64,000 nucleotides of DNA from Deinandra increscens subsp. villosa (taxonomy: Eukaryota; Streptophyta; Magnoliopsida; Asterales; Asteraceae), in contig JBCNJP010000003.1 of assembly GCA_039602395.1 (NCBI GenBank), positions 65,710,278 to 65,774,277 of the forward strand, given 5' to 3'. Positions within the stretch are counted from its first letter, which is position 1. Every line of letters begins with the position of its first letter. Position numbers and translations under genes: made by a program. The notes below the pieces were generated by a model. The model ran no database searches. It had not been told where the DNA came from and worked only from the letters and a program-made list of their open reading frames with translations. Below are positions 40,012 through 52,683 of the stretch, piece after piece.

Positions 40012-41723
40012 TGTCACACCCCCAAATTAACCACTAACGGAGTTTATACCGTTAAGGGGTGCGAGCAAACCAGGACCACAACCATTAGTTACAAATACTA
40101 AACGAATCAGAGTAAAGTCCAAACATTAATCATAAAACAGTTTAAAGGTTTGCAGCGGAAAGAAAAACATGAGTTTCTTAGCACTAACCACGTGCTTGAA
40201 TTACAAAACATAAATTGTTATTCAATTCCCAAATTAAGTTCAAAATAAAATAAGTAACTTCAGGTGCCATGCCAACCTCCGGTGGATACTCCTCAACGAT
40301 CTGCAAAAGTGAAAACCACACAAGTGTCAACCTAACGGTTGGTGAGTTCACAGTGGGCATGTCATGCAGTGGCCCGGTCTCATAAGCGTATGTATCAACA
40401 TATAAATAAGTAATAGTTTTGCAAAACAAGGCCAAGTGCTGAATTATCGAATATGCACTAGTTAAGTAAAGATTAAAGCGGTCAACCGATATCGCGGGTA
40501 GCTAATCCGGTTTCCATGCACTAAGGAAGTTCGTACCAAAGCTGACGTAACAGAGTTCGGCATTTGTCGATGGTTGGTGCCTCCAGTTGTGTTCCTCATG
40601 GGACCCACAACTAAAATAGGCTGATATTGAACTCCGTTCGGCCTCCAGCCGGTTGGCTACACATTTGTGTACCGCGGAGCAGGGTTTGTCAAACCCTCAG
40701 TAGATCTACCCAACATCCCCTCGCTTCGCAAATTAATGGTACTAAATTGTTGAGGACTTTTAAGTTTTAAGGCATCCTTAGAAATCATGTGATATCATTG
40801 GTTTTGACTTTAACCTACACTAGTCATATTAAAACCGTTTATTCTGGATTTCATTTGAAATCCTAAAAAGAGTTTAAGTGTCAAAATGGTTGTTTCGGAT
40901 TTCATTTGAAATCCCAAATAAGTTTAAGTTTTAAATAGTTGGTTGCGGATTTCATTTGAAACCCCAAGGATGGACAGTTGCAAGTGTTCCCATAAAACAC
41001 TCCAACTTCCATAACAGATATCCCATTTGGCGATACCTCAAAATGTCAGCGTTGTTTTCCGTTAAGTAAATTCGTTGTGACCCAAACGGGCTCACAATTA
41101 ATGGTTAGTGAAACTCACCTTAGGTTGCTCAGCTTACACTTCAATTAATCCAATTATGATTGCTAACGAAGACGGTTTGATCTAGGATCCGAATGGATGA
41201 GTTCACCAGCTGAGATGATGGCGGCTCGTGGTGATTCTTGGCTGACCAGAAATGGTTCTCAAGGGAGAGAGAGGATGGAGAGTGTATGTGTGTGTTTTAT
41301 GGTGGAGTCATGCAAAAATGAAGATTAGGGTTTTATTTTTATTTAAATACTAAGGCTTGGTGGGCTTATCATTGGGATTTGGGCCCCAATGATCAGCAAG
41401 TGATTAGCCCATGATTAACATGTATGCATACACTCTAATTACTTGATTAATCATTAAACTAGGCAATTTAAACAATTTATCACATAATCAAGAATTTACA
41501 ATTTGTCATGCTATTAATAATACTAAATCGTGCGTTTAAATCACATTGCACATAATGACAATAAATAATTGAACACATAACACGTATGGACAGTGTTCGG
41601 TGATCAACCAAAGGTCGTGGACGTATTCGGCCTAGTTAAGCATTAGTTACCTAGTTAATACTTATAACGTAACTAACGGACATTGCCTAACGGAAGTTAA
41701 CCTTGGAATTCTCGGATGTCACA
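40012..41723 (-). repeat. Complete 5' LTR of element W (1,712 bp)
   Basis: On the minus strand it begins TGTGACATCCGAG at 41723 and ends GGGTGTGACA at 40012, next to the primer site. Its first 545 bases (41179-41723) equal the truncated LTR at 3130-3673. The rest (40012-41178) has no partner in the window. The left edge of the 38-kb duplication copy 2 therefore falls within this LTR. Confidence 0.88.
41340..41349 (-). promoter_or_regulatory. TATA-like box of the W LTR
   Basis: TATTTAAATA, followed on the minus strand by a CT-rich leader, identical to the site at 3291-3300. Confidence 0.45.
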
Positions 41724-42740
41724 AACCTGGAACTCTTCAAGGCACTGCCACTCTTTCTCCCTCCTCGTTATTTGACGGGTCCTTATTAATGGCATGTTGT
41801 ATGTCGTCCAAACGATTGCGAAGAGAATCAACTTTATCATGCAAATTACCCTACTTGAAAAGTAACCTGCGTAAAGGAGGCTTCAGCATCTTAAGTTTTT
41901 TAGCAACACAGAATTGGTGAACCCCCTGCACATTTATCTCCCACACTTCCTTGACAGCCTCCAAAAAACCCGGTTTTGAAGTTAAAAAATTCGCAAACTT
42001 AAAAGGCCGAGGCTTCATCTTTTGTGGACTAGCAATTCTCAGAACACAAGGGCAGTGGTTAGAGATTCGATAAGGCTGAAAGATAGCACAAGCAGAAGGA
42101 AAAATATCAGTGAAGCACGTGTTACCCATAACCCTATCAATCTTTTTGAGAGTACCAACACCTGTCTTCGGTTTCTGGGTCCAAGTAAAATGAGTACCCG
42201 AGCTATTGATATCAAATAGCTCAATATCATGCACACAATCTTTGAACTCTTGCATTCCCCGGTCAACTCCAGAAGTTCCCACTAGCTTATCCTCAATATT
42301 GAGAGCCGAATTAAAATCCCCCATGACAACCTATGCACAATCCACAATCTTTAATAAATTAACTTATGTTTTCTGAGATCATCCCACAAAGTTCACCTCC
42401 TCACATAGTAGTTATCCGCATACACCATTGAACAAAAGAACATATGTTTAGAGTCTTTACAAAAAACTTGAGCATGCATAACCTGATCAAATTGAGAAAT
42501 GATCATAACATCAAAAACTGATCCCACCCCAATATGATCCGAGTACCCTTTCTACACATATTTCCATTGGATGTCCAATTCCACTTTTTAAACACACCCT
42601 TACAGATTTGGAAAAGCTTTCCAACATTCATGTGAGATTAAAGAACAACACACATACTAAGGTTATTGTCTTTTACAACCTGACGAGCCTCCTTTTGTTT
42701 GAGGGGACGGTTCACACCCCTTATGTTCCATGACGCAAGA
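41724..42740 (-). pseudogene. LINE B endonuclease fragment, copy 2
   Basis: Same structure as 3674-4695. The frame MGDFNSALN to LRRLLFK (42324-41851) lacks the extra base found in copy 1. However, the Trp just before VVMGDF is a TAG stop (42331-42333), and eight bases are missing near 42520. The mutated ISNHCPC motif is shared, so it predates the duplication. Confidence 0.85.
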
Positions 42741-43905
42741 CTAATAATTGGAAACCCTGTCAGAAGGAGTGCTTGCCCCTTTAAGAGTAGGTTTTGTTCC
42801 CCTCACCATAAACTTTTCTGTTTCGTTATAAATTTCTTCCACCCCATCATCACTCGCAATAGTATCCACATTAGGATACTTAAGACGCTTTGACTGCGAT
42901 TCCAAACTAGAAGTTGCCAAAGAAGACGTACCACCAGCCACCATCCTCATGTTCAAGAACAGCAAACGGGTTCGATGTGGAGACCCCCTAATCATGGTTG
43001 ACACTATTTTTTCACTTTCTTTTGTTTTACTAGTAACCGGACGGTACACAAATTTCTGTTTAACTTTCGTTGGCTGGACAAGTTGTTTCCTAGCTACTTT
43101 TTTCTGTTTTGGTTCAATAAAACCCTCACTGTCAACATTTCGTGCAACCGGTTTTTCTCTTCCTTTGGACACCCATCAGACTCATGCCCAAACACACTAC
43201 AATGTTTACATCTAGGTAGTTTCCATTCATACTCCACATAAACAGTTTCCTTAATGAATTTATCTCCGTTTAAATCTAGTAAGGCAACCATTTATAGTTT
43301 CTTTAAAATCTTGCTCAGCCAATAGCTCAATGAGAGCTCTAGCAAAACTACTTCTCCCCCAAGAAATCATGCACATCGAAGCACTCAGAGAATCAAGAGG
43401 TTTAGGAGTACCTGCCGTAGTTGCAATCATGCTCAACCCATCATCTGTATATGCAGCAATTGCAACATCATGGAATTTGACCAACACCGAGATAGATTTT
43501 ATATAATCCTTCTTAAGCTGTGTAGTAGGGGACCATATATTAAGGAATAAAGGACGATGTTTTATGAGCCAAGTGCCCCCCTCAAGCGCATCAATCATAC
43601 CCTTCTTCTCAGAAAATTTAAAGAAGATAAACCCATTAGCATTCATCATTGTTTTTTGCAACCCAAATTTATTCTAATTTTGCTTCACATAATAGTCGAC
43701 CACCGGAAAAGCAATTCTATCCCCTAAGAAGTAACCATACAGCGTAAAGGAAAGTAGAGTTTGAACCTTACGAACAGATTCCTTAGGAAGAACTAGGTCC
43801 ACACCCTCATGAGAATCAAAAGTAGCCATCGATGTTCTTACCTGTACTTATTAGCCCTGACGGAACCTTACTATCAGGCAGTTGACCTGGTGTATTGCTC
43901 TCCAT
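42741..43905 (-). pseudogene. LINE B ORF1 (DUF4283, zinc knuckle), copy 2
   Basis: Counterpart of 4696-5860 with the start ATG at 43905. Fragments lie at 43661-43260, 43291-43094 and 43172-42741. The knuckle CKHCSVFGHESDGC is preserved. Several amino acids differ from copy 1 (for example VLVKFHDVAIAAY versus VWVKFHDVPIAAY), with no sign of purifying selection. Confidence 0.85.
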
Positions 43906-44389
43906 GCAGAAAATAACGTCACAGAAAAAACAGCCGTCGAAACCCTAATTCGAAACCCTCACAGCTCAAACCAATTCGTTACACCCACAAGAAAATAATC
44001 AAGGATCTGATTTAGATGCGACTTAAAACAAATCAAGGATTGCAACAGATCGTTATACACCAGAGGAAAGACAAAAAGGATTTCCGGAACAACGAGAAAA
44101 CACAAACCCTAATCAAACAATCCACACACACGGCTAACAAATTCATTACGACGCAAGGAAGTTCAAGGATCTTCTTCAGATGCAACTTGAAGCATCTAAG
44201 AATCGATTACAGATCGTTATACAGCGGTTGAATAATCCGATTAGTAGGGATGAACAACCCGAAACCCTAAAAATCGCCCAGAGGATAGCCAAGTCCCAAA
44301 GCAACAGGTGGAAGCTGAGACCAGTGCTGAACCGCGGATTTACTTTAAAATCAGGCACACAATGACACAAATCTTATTTTGAGAACTTC
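43906..44389 (-). mobile_element. Probable LINE B 5' UTR, copy 2
   Basis: Counterpart of 5861-6345. One unit of the 1,006-bp repeat begins inside it at 44029. Confidence 0.4.
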
Positions 44390-45034
44390 GTCTAATGGGA
44401 TTATGCCCACAGTAAAGCAAATAAATGTTACTCCCTTTATAAGTTTGCATGTCCCTTATATATATTTTTCACTAAAAGGGACATACACAGTTTAGTCAAA
44501 TAAAAATTAATTTTCCCAACCCTCTTAATCGAGAGGAACCATTAAGGGTCAATTGTAGATTTTGACCCGGATGAACAACAACGTTTTAACAACTCAATTT
44601 TGTATTATAAATGACAAACCACATGTTCTTTCTGAACGCCTATGTTATCGCTTTTAAGACTCCTATAGACATTTACTGTTTTGGTTCACCGTGGAAATTG
44701 GTGAATATTTCAATCGGTCCTCCAGTTATTGCATTTCTAACCTTCCCTTACTTATGGACATCGAGTACGTCTAGATTTAAAACTAGTCATTTACTTGCCG
44801 TACTATGTGTACTATGATACCTGGTAGCGTCACATGCCCATAACTTTTTGCAAACTATATAAATCACCCAATTATAGCTAAAGTTCAAGGGTGCATACCC
44901 ACCCTCTAGATATGTCAACATTACAACTTTATGCGACACCTCATGTCCTTACCCTGTCATTTGACATAATACTTTCTGTTGTCTTTGGTTCACCCAGGCT
45001 ATCGGTAAATGCAAATACCCAGGCTATCGGTAAA
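44029..45034. repeat. 1,006-bp tandem repeat, unit 1 (copy 2)
   Basis: Same junction and filler as in copy 1. At six positions where copy 2 differs from copy 1, this unit agrees with its neighbour at 45035: CCCTAAAAATCG, TTATCGC, TTTTAAGAC, TAGACATTT, TTATGGACA and AACTATATAA. The part right of the LINE leader holds no recognised gene. Confidence 0.95.
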
Positions 45035-46025
45035 CAAATCAAGGATTGCAACAGATCGTTATACACCAGAGGAAAGACAAAAAGGATTTCCGGAACAACG
45101 AGAAAACACAAACCCTAATCAAACAATCCACACACACGGCTAACAAATTCATTACGACGCAAGGAAGTTCAAGGATCTTCTTCAGATGCAACTTGAAGCA
45201 TCTAAGAATCGATTACAGATCGTTATACAGCGGTTGAATAATCCGATTAGTAGGGATGAACAACCCGAAACCCTAAAAATCGCCCAGAGGATAGCCAAGT
45301 CCCAAAGCAACAGGTGGAAGCTGAGACCAGTGCTGAACCGCGGATTTACTTTAAAATCAGGCACACAATGACACAAATCTTATTTTGAGAACTTCGTCTA
45401 ATGGGATTATGCCCACAGTAAAGCAAATAAATGTTACTCCCTTTATAAGTTTGCATGTCCCTTATATATATTTTTCACTAAAAGGGACATACACAGTTTA
45501 GTCAAATAAAAATTAATTTTCCCAACCCTCTTAATCGAGAGGAACCATTAAGGGTCAATTGTAGATTTTGACCCGGATGAACAACAACGTTTTAACAACT
45601 CAATTTTGTATTATAAATGACAAACCACATGTTCTTTCTGAACGCCTATGTTATCGCTTTTAAGACTCCTATAGACATTTACTGTTTTGGTTCACCGTGG
45701 AAATTGGTGAATATTTCAATCGGTCCTCCAGTTATTGCATTTCTAACCTTCCCTTACTTATGGACATCGAGTACGTCTAGATTTAAAACTAGTCATTTAC
45801 TTGCCGTACTATGTGTACTATGATACCTGGTAGCGTCACATGCCCATAACTTTTTGCAAACTATATAAATCACCCAATTATAGCTAAAGTTCAAGGGTGC
45901 ATACCCACCCTCTAGATATGTCAACATTACAACTTTATGCGACACCTCATGTCCTTACCCTGTCATTTGACATAATACTTTCTGTTGTCTTTGGTTCACC
46001 CAGGCTATCGGTAAATGCAAATACC
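45035..46025. repeat. 1,006-bp tandem repeat, unit 2 (copy 2)
   Basis: Offset of exactly 1,006 bases from unit 1. I saw no difference between the two units of copy 2. Confidence 0.95.
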
Positions 46026-46508
46026 GCAGGCGATAATGAAATACAAAGTGAAACCTCGATCATAGCATTTGATACTATAGCTGAAAGCTACTCATACGTA
46101 TGGTCACTCCGTCGCATTAAATATTTTGATTTCGAACACTTGTGTCGTTGTGATACTCGTTCAACCTAACCACGCGACATGATTCGACCTATTCATGGAA
46201 ACGCTTATGATAGAAAATCACCCTCTATTCGCTCATAAAAATGTTCTTTCGATGCTTTTAAACATATACTGTCCATCACTCCCCTTGGAATAAAGAACTT
46301 GGATTCTTTCATAATGATACTGTCAGGGCTAAACCTTGTAACTGTTAGCACTTAGTCATATTTCAGGACGAAATTTCCTTTCAACTTGGGGATGATGTGA
46401 CAACTGAAAATTTTCTTATTTGCATTCTCCTTCATCCCCTCCAATTGTTCTGAACACCTCGAGCACTAGGAAATTTTCGGGATGAAAATTCTTTCAACTT
46501 TGGGATGA
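46026..46508 (+). mobile_element. 3' end of element X with doubled polypurine tract, copy 2
   Basis: The same two GGGATGATGTG modules as in copy 1, with TGTGAC at 46396 and TGTGAA at 46509, again 113 bases apart. No gene is recognised in the interval. Confidence 0.55.
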
Positions 46509-46912
46509 TGTGAAAACTGCCAAATTCCTAAGTTAATACCGTTAACTACATTAGTTCCGTTAGCAAACCCGTAGCCTGTTATTTAAATGTTTATATAAAA
46601 AATATATTTCTAATTAATTTAGTAATTTAATTCATTACTTTATGTGTTACTTGAAAATTTGCATTCCACAAGAAACTAGGTTTCGTACGCGATTTAAGTT
46701 TTATGTGCGTACATGATAACGATAATTTTCCCGACTAAATATTACATGTTAAATAAGTTATAAACGCTTGGAAACATTCCTAGTATATTTTCCAAGTTTT
46801 GGGCTTAAACCCCACTTATTACTTGATTTGGGTCTTTTATACATGAACTGGGACTTGAAGGACCATTTGTGTAATTACCCTAAAGTTAAATTACAGCCCT
46901 AAAAGCCCCTCC
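46509..46912 (+). mobile_element. 5' part of the LTR of element X, copy 2
   Basis: Counterpart of 8465-8868, interrupted by element Y after CCTCC. Confidence 0.5.
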
Positions 46913-49900
46913 TGTGACACCTCGTCCGAAAATCCAGGTCAAACCATTTACTTTGACTTTTAATTAAGTATTAATTGTGCTTTATCTGATCTGATTTCTG
47001 TTAAACTGTTTAATTACCGTGTCTGACCATTAACTGATGACGTAAACCAAATCCCGCGTTTGTACTAAAAGCGTATATCCGTTAAAAACATAAAGATTTC
47101 ATGTATAAATCATGGAACTTCAATAATAAGAAAAATAAATATAAAACGTATTTTATATTTTATCCGGAACTGGTGTCGAACACTTATATAATCGACACGT
47201 CAAACTGATAAGCGATCAATCGTCTGAAACTATTCGGGTTTATACAATATGAACGGTCGAGCTTAAAACTGTTGCAAACTGACGAACTGAAAACGTTATC
47301 CGTAACCCGTCTGGAAAACATAACTGATTTCTGAAAAACTTTATAATCAACTTAAACAATTGTTTTTATGAAATAAAAACATCACAAACTGAAATCGTTG
47401 TCAAGACTTAAGCCGAACTCCAACCGAACACCTAACTGGGCCCAACTTGGCCCAATAGGCCCAATAAGCCTAAAATAATAAAACCGAGCCCGAAACCTTG
47501 ACCCATTACTCAAACGTAATATTCCGAATGTTCGTGGCGACCCATAACCTCAACGGATGCATAACGGGCCCGGGCCTCGAACCGGCGCCCCGTTTGGGCC
47601 CGTACGGCCCATAACCGACGGAACTGTCCAATTACATTTTTCTCTAAACAATTTGGCCCAGTATAAAGTCCAAAACCCAATGGATTTATTTTTATAATTT
47701 TGGCCCATCAACTTTGTATGATTTTTTTATAAAATAGATTAACATCTTTAATTTTTATAAAAATTAATCACCAACTTATATGATTTTTATACTTTGATTA
47801 TTTATAAAAGTTATGATTTTTAAACCATTACCTTTATATTTTATAAAAGCTCTCTAATGCTACCCACATTTTTTTGAAACATGATAAGTATTTATAAAAA
47901 CTTTTACCTACATTTGAATTTTTATAAAAACTTGGTAGGAGATTATTTTGGTAAAAGATTATTGTGATGAAAAGTTGACCACATCACTATCCTATCAACC
48001 TAAACACTTAGACAATCATGACCAAATAGTGTTGAAAGACATGCCCCATCTCCATCCACCAACTTAACCTACTTACACACTCAAACACTCAAACTCACGT
48101 CACCCTTTCTCCTCCTCCCTCGCCACCCGATCCCTACTCTTCTCCCCTCCCATTTTCGGCAGCCAAGAACACAGCCCCACCACCACTACTAGCTACCGCC
48201 ACCACCATGTACCACCACCATCTACACCAGCCGGCACCACCATAAACCACTGCCCCTCCCTCCTTCTTCCTCTCGGCAAGACCACAACAACACCACCACC
48301 TCTACCTTCCTCCTCCCTTTCCCTTCCTGTTTTTCCGGCCAGCTCAGCCCCCACCACTGCCGCTAATCGCTGCCATTACCACCACCACTGTGACCCATCA
48401 CCATCGTAGCCCCTTCTCTCCTTCCTTTCTTTCCCGGTCGCGCAACACCACAGCCACCGTTGCTGCTGTGTTCTCCTCCTGCCGCCCCAACTGCCGCTGC
48501 CGGAGCTGCTGCTGCTGCTTTGGTGTTTCTGCTGCCGCTGCAGTTCACAACCGTGAACTACCACACTAAGCCGCCACCTTCTAAGTTCTAACCTCACCTT
48601 TGTGAGTCTTTTGAACCATTCTTTCTAGTGTTTTATACACTTGAATCCACCCAAATGAGCCACCAAGTCTTGACAATCTAACCACCATAATCTCATGTTT
48701 CTTTTCTTAAAATGTTTAACCATCTAACTTACGTTTTCTTTCTTTATCTTTGTTTCTTAAAACACAAGATTTCAAGGTTTGAAAATGTGAGTTTATGTGG
48801 TTATTTGATGATAAAAACCTATGGATATATTCACTAAATTGATGATTTGATTTAGATCATTTGATGATTGCATGATGTTAATGTATTCTTGCATGATTAG
48901 TTTGAGATAAAATCATGTTATAGCATATCATAAATCGCTAGATATATTGTTGAAATTCTTATTGTTAATCATCAAATGTTTATAGACTAATATGCTACTA
49001 ATGACCATTATCATGGCCTAAATATGGTGTTTAGTGACACATTTGAACTAATTTGGACATTAGGAAGGTTATATACAAATTTGACATAAAATGATAACCT
49101 TAAAAACCCTTAAATGAAACTTAACTTATATAAAATGGTCACATTTTATAAAAATATAATTTCTAAAAGACAAGATTTATAAGACTTGTTTAGATTTTAT
49201 AAAAATAAAATGGATAAAATATATATAGATATATTTTATGATAAAAAATGATAAGATATCATATTTTTGAACAATTGACAAAAAGTATAAAAACTTTGGA
49301 CTTATACAAAAATGGAAACATTTTATGTTGGAGAATATTTCTATAAAAGTCTTAAAAAAAATTAAAACCCTAACTTTATTGGATAAATAAAGTTATTTAA
49401 AAATGATTTTATAAAAATAAAATCAAAAGACTTATAAAAATTATGAAAAACATATTTTAAACATTTTTATTATTTTAAATGAATCAAAATGTTTTAACCG
49501 GATCAAATGTTTATTTTTAAACGTTTGAAATTGAAACGAAATCTTTAAACGATTTAAAAACGTTTTATGAAGTAACGAATCGTAAATAATTATTTGGCAA
49601 CAAATAATTATCCATATGAATTTTACAAATAATTATCCATAATTATTATCGAAATAATTATTTTAATGATAATTATATTTATATTAACTCAAAAGCCTAA
49701 TTTTCATAACATGAGTTTAAATATTAACATAACCTTTAATATTTACCTACTTATGTTAAATCATTTAACTTGAAATAATTTAATAAAATTATTCGGACAA
49801 GTTAGAATAATTATTTCGATAATAATTATCAACTCTAGTTATATATATTAGAACTTAACACGATTAATTATTCAATCGATCGAGCGAACATAAAAATAAT

Positions 49901-51040
49901 AAATAAATATTATTATTTAAACAATATTCAAGACTTGATTGAACTGATCTTCATGATACGTTATCGCATGTTCATTCTTTGTATTTATTTACATAAATGC
50001 CTTAATACGTGAACATTCCTATTTACTGATTTTGTAAACTAATTAACTAACAGGTTTTCAAAACGCTACAAACGGGATTATACGTCAAGACTTGACCGGT
50101 ATCATTTGGGTAACGTTCGTTCCTCAAATGATTATGTGGACCCTTATGCATGTTGTCTTATGTTTTATTAGGACTTTACTTGCTAGTTACCACTCGGCAA
50201 TTCATCATTACCACTGAATCAAGTGAGTTTCACGGCCCCTTTTCTTTACAACTGTGTTACACTTATGGGGGAGAAATCATGAACTGATAAAATGTTTTAA
50301 CTTAATGTTATGGTTTACCCTATTAGCCGTATGATTATCTGTTCTCTTACTGATTGCCCAACAACTTGTACTTTATCGTTATAAATGTTAGTACAACTGA
50401 ATCCCACCATTAGTTGATTTCAATTAGTTCTGCTCAAAACGATAACTAGTGAATAGATCTATTTGGGTTGACAACTCTGCCCGGTTTGGTAGCTCCATTC
50501 CTGACTTCGTATATTGTCAAGGGGTACACATCAGTTATTCTGCTCTATTCGGTATCTCTCGGGCGAGGATACCATGGGTGGGTAAACCGTTAGTATTTGA
50601 AATCAAGGTTCAGGTGAGATCATACAACTACAACAGTAAGCCAACGTAACATTTAAGTATTCTAAAACTGTTTTACAATCTTACTATCGAGTCCTAAACC
50701 TGTGAACCTCACCAACTTTATGTTGACCTTTTAAACTCATGATTTCTCAGGTAACTAAGCTGATCATGGAAGCCGTGCAAATGGGACTTCGCCTTTATAT
50801 TTGGACCTGCTTCGTTGGAGTCCTAGTCCCTATCTATCTTAAATAACTACTTTATGTTTTTCAATAAATGAACAAGACTTTAAAGTTCAAATGTAAGACA
50901 ATATCGTTTACCACTCTTTCCGCTGCACAATTAATGATATTATGTTTTAATTAACGTTTGAATTTAGAAGTAATTGTTCTGTATATCTGTGACTATGATT
51001 CCATCTCGCTCACACACAATCATTTGTCTGAGGTGTGACA
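46913..51040 (+). mobile_element. 4.13-kb LTR of element Y, copy 2
   Basis: This copy keeps the intact start TGTGACACCTCG and the end TGAGGTGTGACA (4,128 bases). The C-rich island lies at about 48055-48600 and differs from copy 1 by very few bases. Confidence 0.75.
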
Positions 51041-51042
51041 GA

Positions 51043-51056
51043 TTGGTATCAGAGTC
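51043..51056 (+). promoter_or_regulatory. Primer binding site of element Y, copy 2 (mutated)
   Basis: TTGGTATCAGAGTC: one C-to-T change relative to copy 1 weakens the match to methionine tRNA. Confidence 0.85.
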
Positions 51057-51282
51057 GTAGTTATAGCGAACCAGGTTAAATACTTTAACTAAAACCCAAC
51101 CTGGACTATGATCGGCTCCGAAGCTTCCGTTTGCACGCAAGACCACTTCCTTACTCATTGATTATGTTAACTTATGCTTTGTATATACATGAGTTATTAA
51201 TTCCGTTATTCATTTATATCTTTGTTTTGAATGCTATTATCATGGTACTAACTTTGTTCTTTGTTGGAATATTATCGCAGAG

Positions 51283-52240
51283 ATGACTTCCTCCTCGGAC
51301 GAGGTTATCTGCATTTCTGATTCTAGCAGAGACGATCAAGTGGTGCCGGAGGACTCTCCATCACCAGAAGACTATGTGCCATCCAGCCCTAGGGCTGAGA
51401 TACCTACAGTTGCTACTGTCCGACTATCGACCATACCATCGAGCTTCCTGAGGCCCCTACGACCAAGGGTCTCAGACGACTCATCTGACCACCCATCGTC
51501 CACCACTATTGCTAGCAGTGCGGCCGCAGCTACTGTTGCCACTATTGCCGGTGTCGCACGCACCATGGACCCCTTCGCTCACAGGGAGCGTTCTGTACAC
51601 ACCTACCGACCCTTTCGAGGTGCCAGTAGGTGGGGGCTCACCCCCGAGAGGGAAGCTGGCCCGGCGCAGGGCAGCTGAGGGCCCTGCAGACGAGCTTGTG
51701 CCCAAGCGGCACTGCGCGTCTGATCACCCTCACCTTGCCTGGATCCCGAGGCAGATAGCCTCGTGGAGGACCTTTGAGGGAGTGCCTAGCCTGTACGGGC
51801 CAGGTGACTCCTCTGCTAGGGATGGCGCTTCCGACCACCCTAGGGCGGGATACTCCATCCTCACAAGAGAGCCGATCGCGGGTACTGTTCCGCTACTCGT
51901 GGCACGTGTTTGTCGCCACGATCAGAGTCTCGCCGTCCTGAACGACGATATCTTTAGGCTCCCCACGCGGGCTGAATTCACTGCGTTAGTGGCCCGCGTA
52001 GCTGAGCTAGAGCGCATTCAGGTCGCTTCCCAGGGAGCCATGAAGTCCCTGCATGCTCACATGAGCAATGTGTGCATGGTCAACTTTGCTCTGGTAATGG
52101 CCAACGAATCCTTCCAAGCCCGGCTTGCCGTCTTGGAGGAATTCGCAGGGCGAGTGGTCACCTTTTTGGACCTCACCTCCAGGATTACTACCTCTCTGAC
52201 CCGACCCCCTGGACCCCCTGGACCACCACCACCCCTTTAG
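51283..52240 (+). pseudogene. Element Y upstream ORF, copy 2
   Basis: The first frame (51283-51678) starts MTSSSDEVICISDSSRDD. The second frame, open from 51509 to 52240, carries the rest without the stop and extra base of copy 1 and ends PPGPPGPPPPL. The two frames overlap but do not join, so one frameshift is shared by both copies and older than the duplication. The second frame has the coiled-coil-like ALVARVAELERIQ and LAVLEEFAGRVV segments. This is the better-preserved copy. Confidence 0.55.
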
Positions 52241-52683
52241 ATGACTTTCCTAGCATCTAGGCTTTTGACCCACCGTTTTAGCGATAAAACATATTTATAT
52301 ATTTTGTAGTGATGTATTATGGGACTGCGTGCCCAAGACACTTAAAAACTTGTCCTCTTTTGTTATTGTATGTTTTATCAGATAATATAGTGGAATGTAA
52401 TGGTAGTATGTTTATGTTTATGACGTGTTGGGCACTCATACGCATCCTAAGGCCTCTGTTTGGTCGCCAACAAAACTGCTGCAAGTTTAGTGTGCCCTGT
52501 TAAAAATTCAGCTTTTTGTCAATTTTTGCAATTTTGTTGAACATTATTTTTGGGTATTAATGAAGGGATTTTTGGATGAAAATAATGTTTATATATTTAT
52601 ATTAAGATCTGGAGGTGTTGGTAAGCAAACCTCAAGTTTTGAACGAGTTATGCAAAAATATAAGACCAATTTTCCTGTTTTAC
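52241..52683. other. Spacer after element Y ORF, copy 2; nothing recognised
   Basis: AT-rich counterpart of 14200-14641, without domains. Confidence 0.4.

Larger units (their letters stand above)
36150..41723 (-). mobile_element. Gypsy element W (Tekay/Del-like), 3' half missing
   Basis: Read leftward: complete 5' LTR (41723 to 40012), primer site, leader, gag, protease, RT, RNase H and the zinc finger of integrase. The element stops at about 36150 after the integrase KPSGLLLQP segment. The integrase catalytic core, any chromodomain, the polypurine tract and the 3' LTR are absent. The cut joins it tail to tail with LINE A without an obvious target duplication, so a deletion or illegitimate join removed its end. 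The right flank (LINE B) is shared with the truncated W LTR at 3130-3673. Confidence 0.92.
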
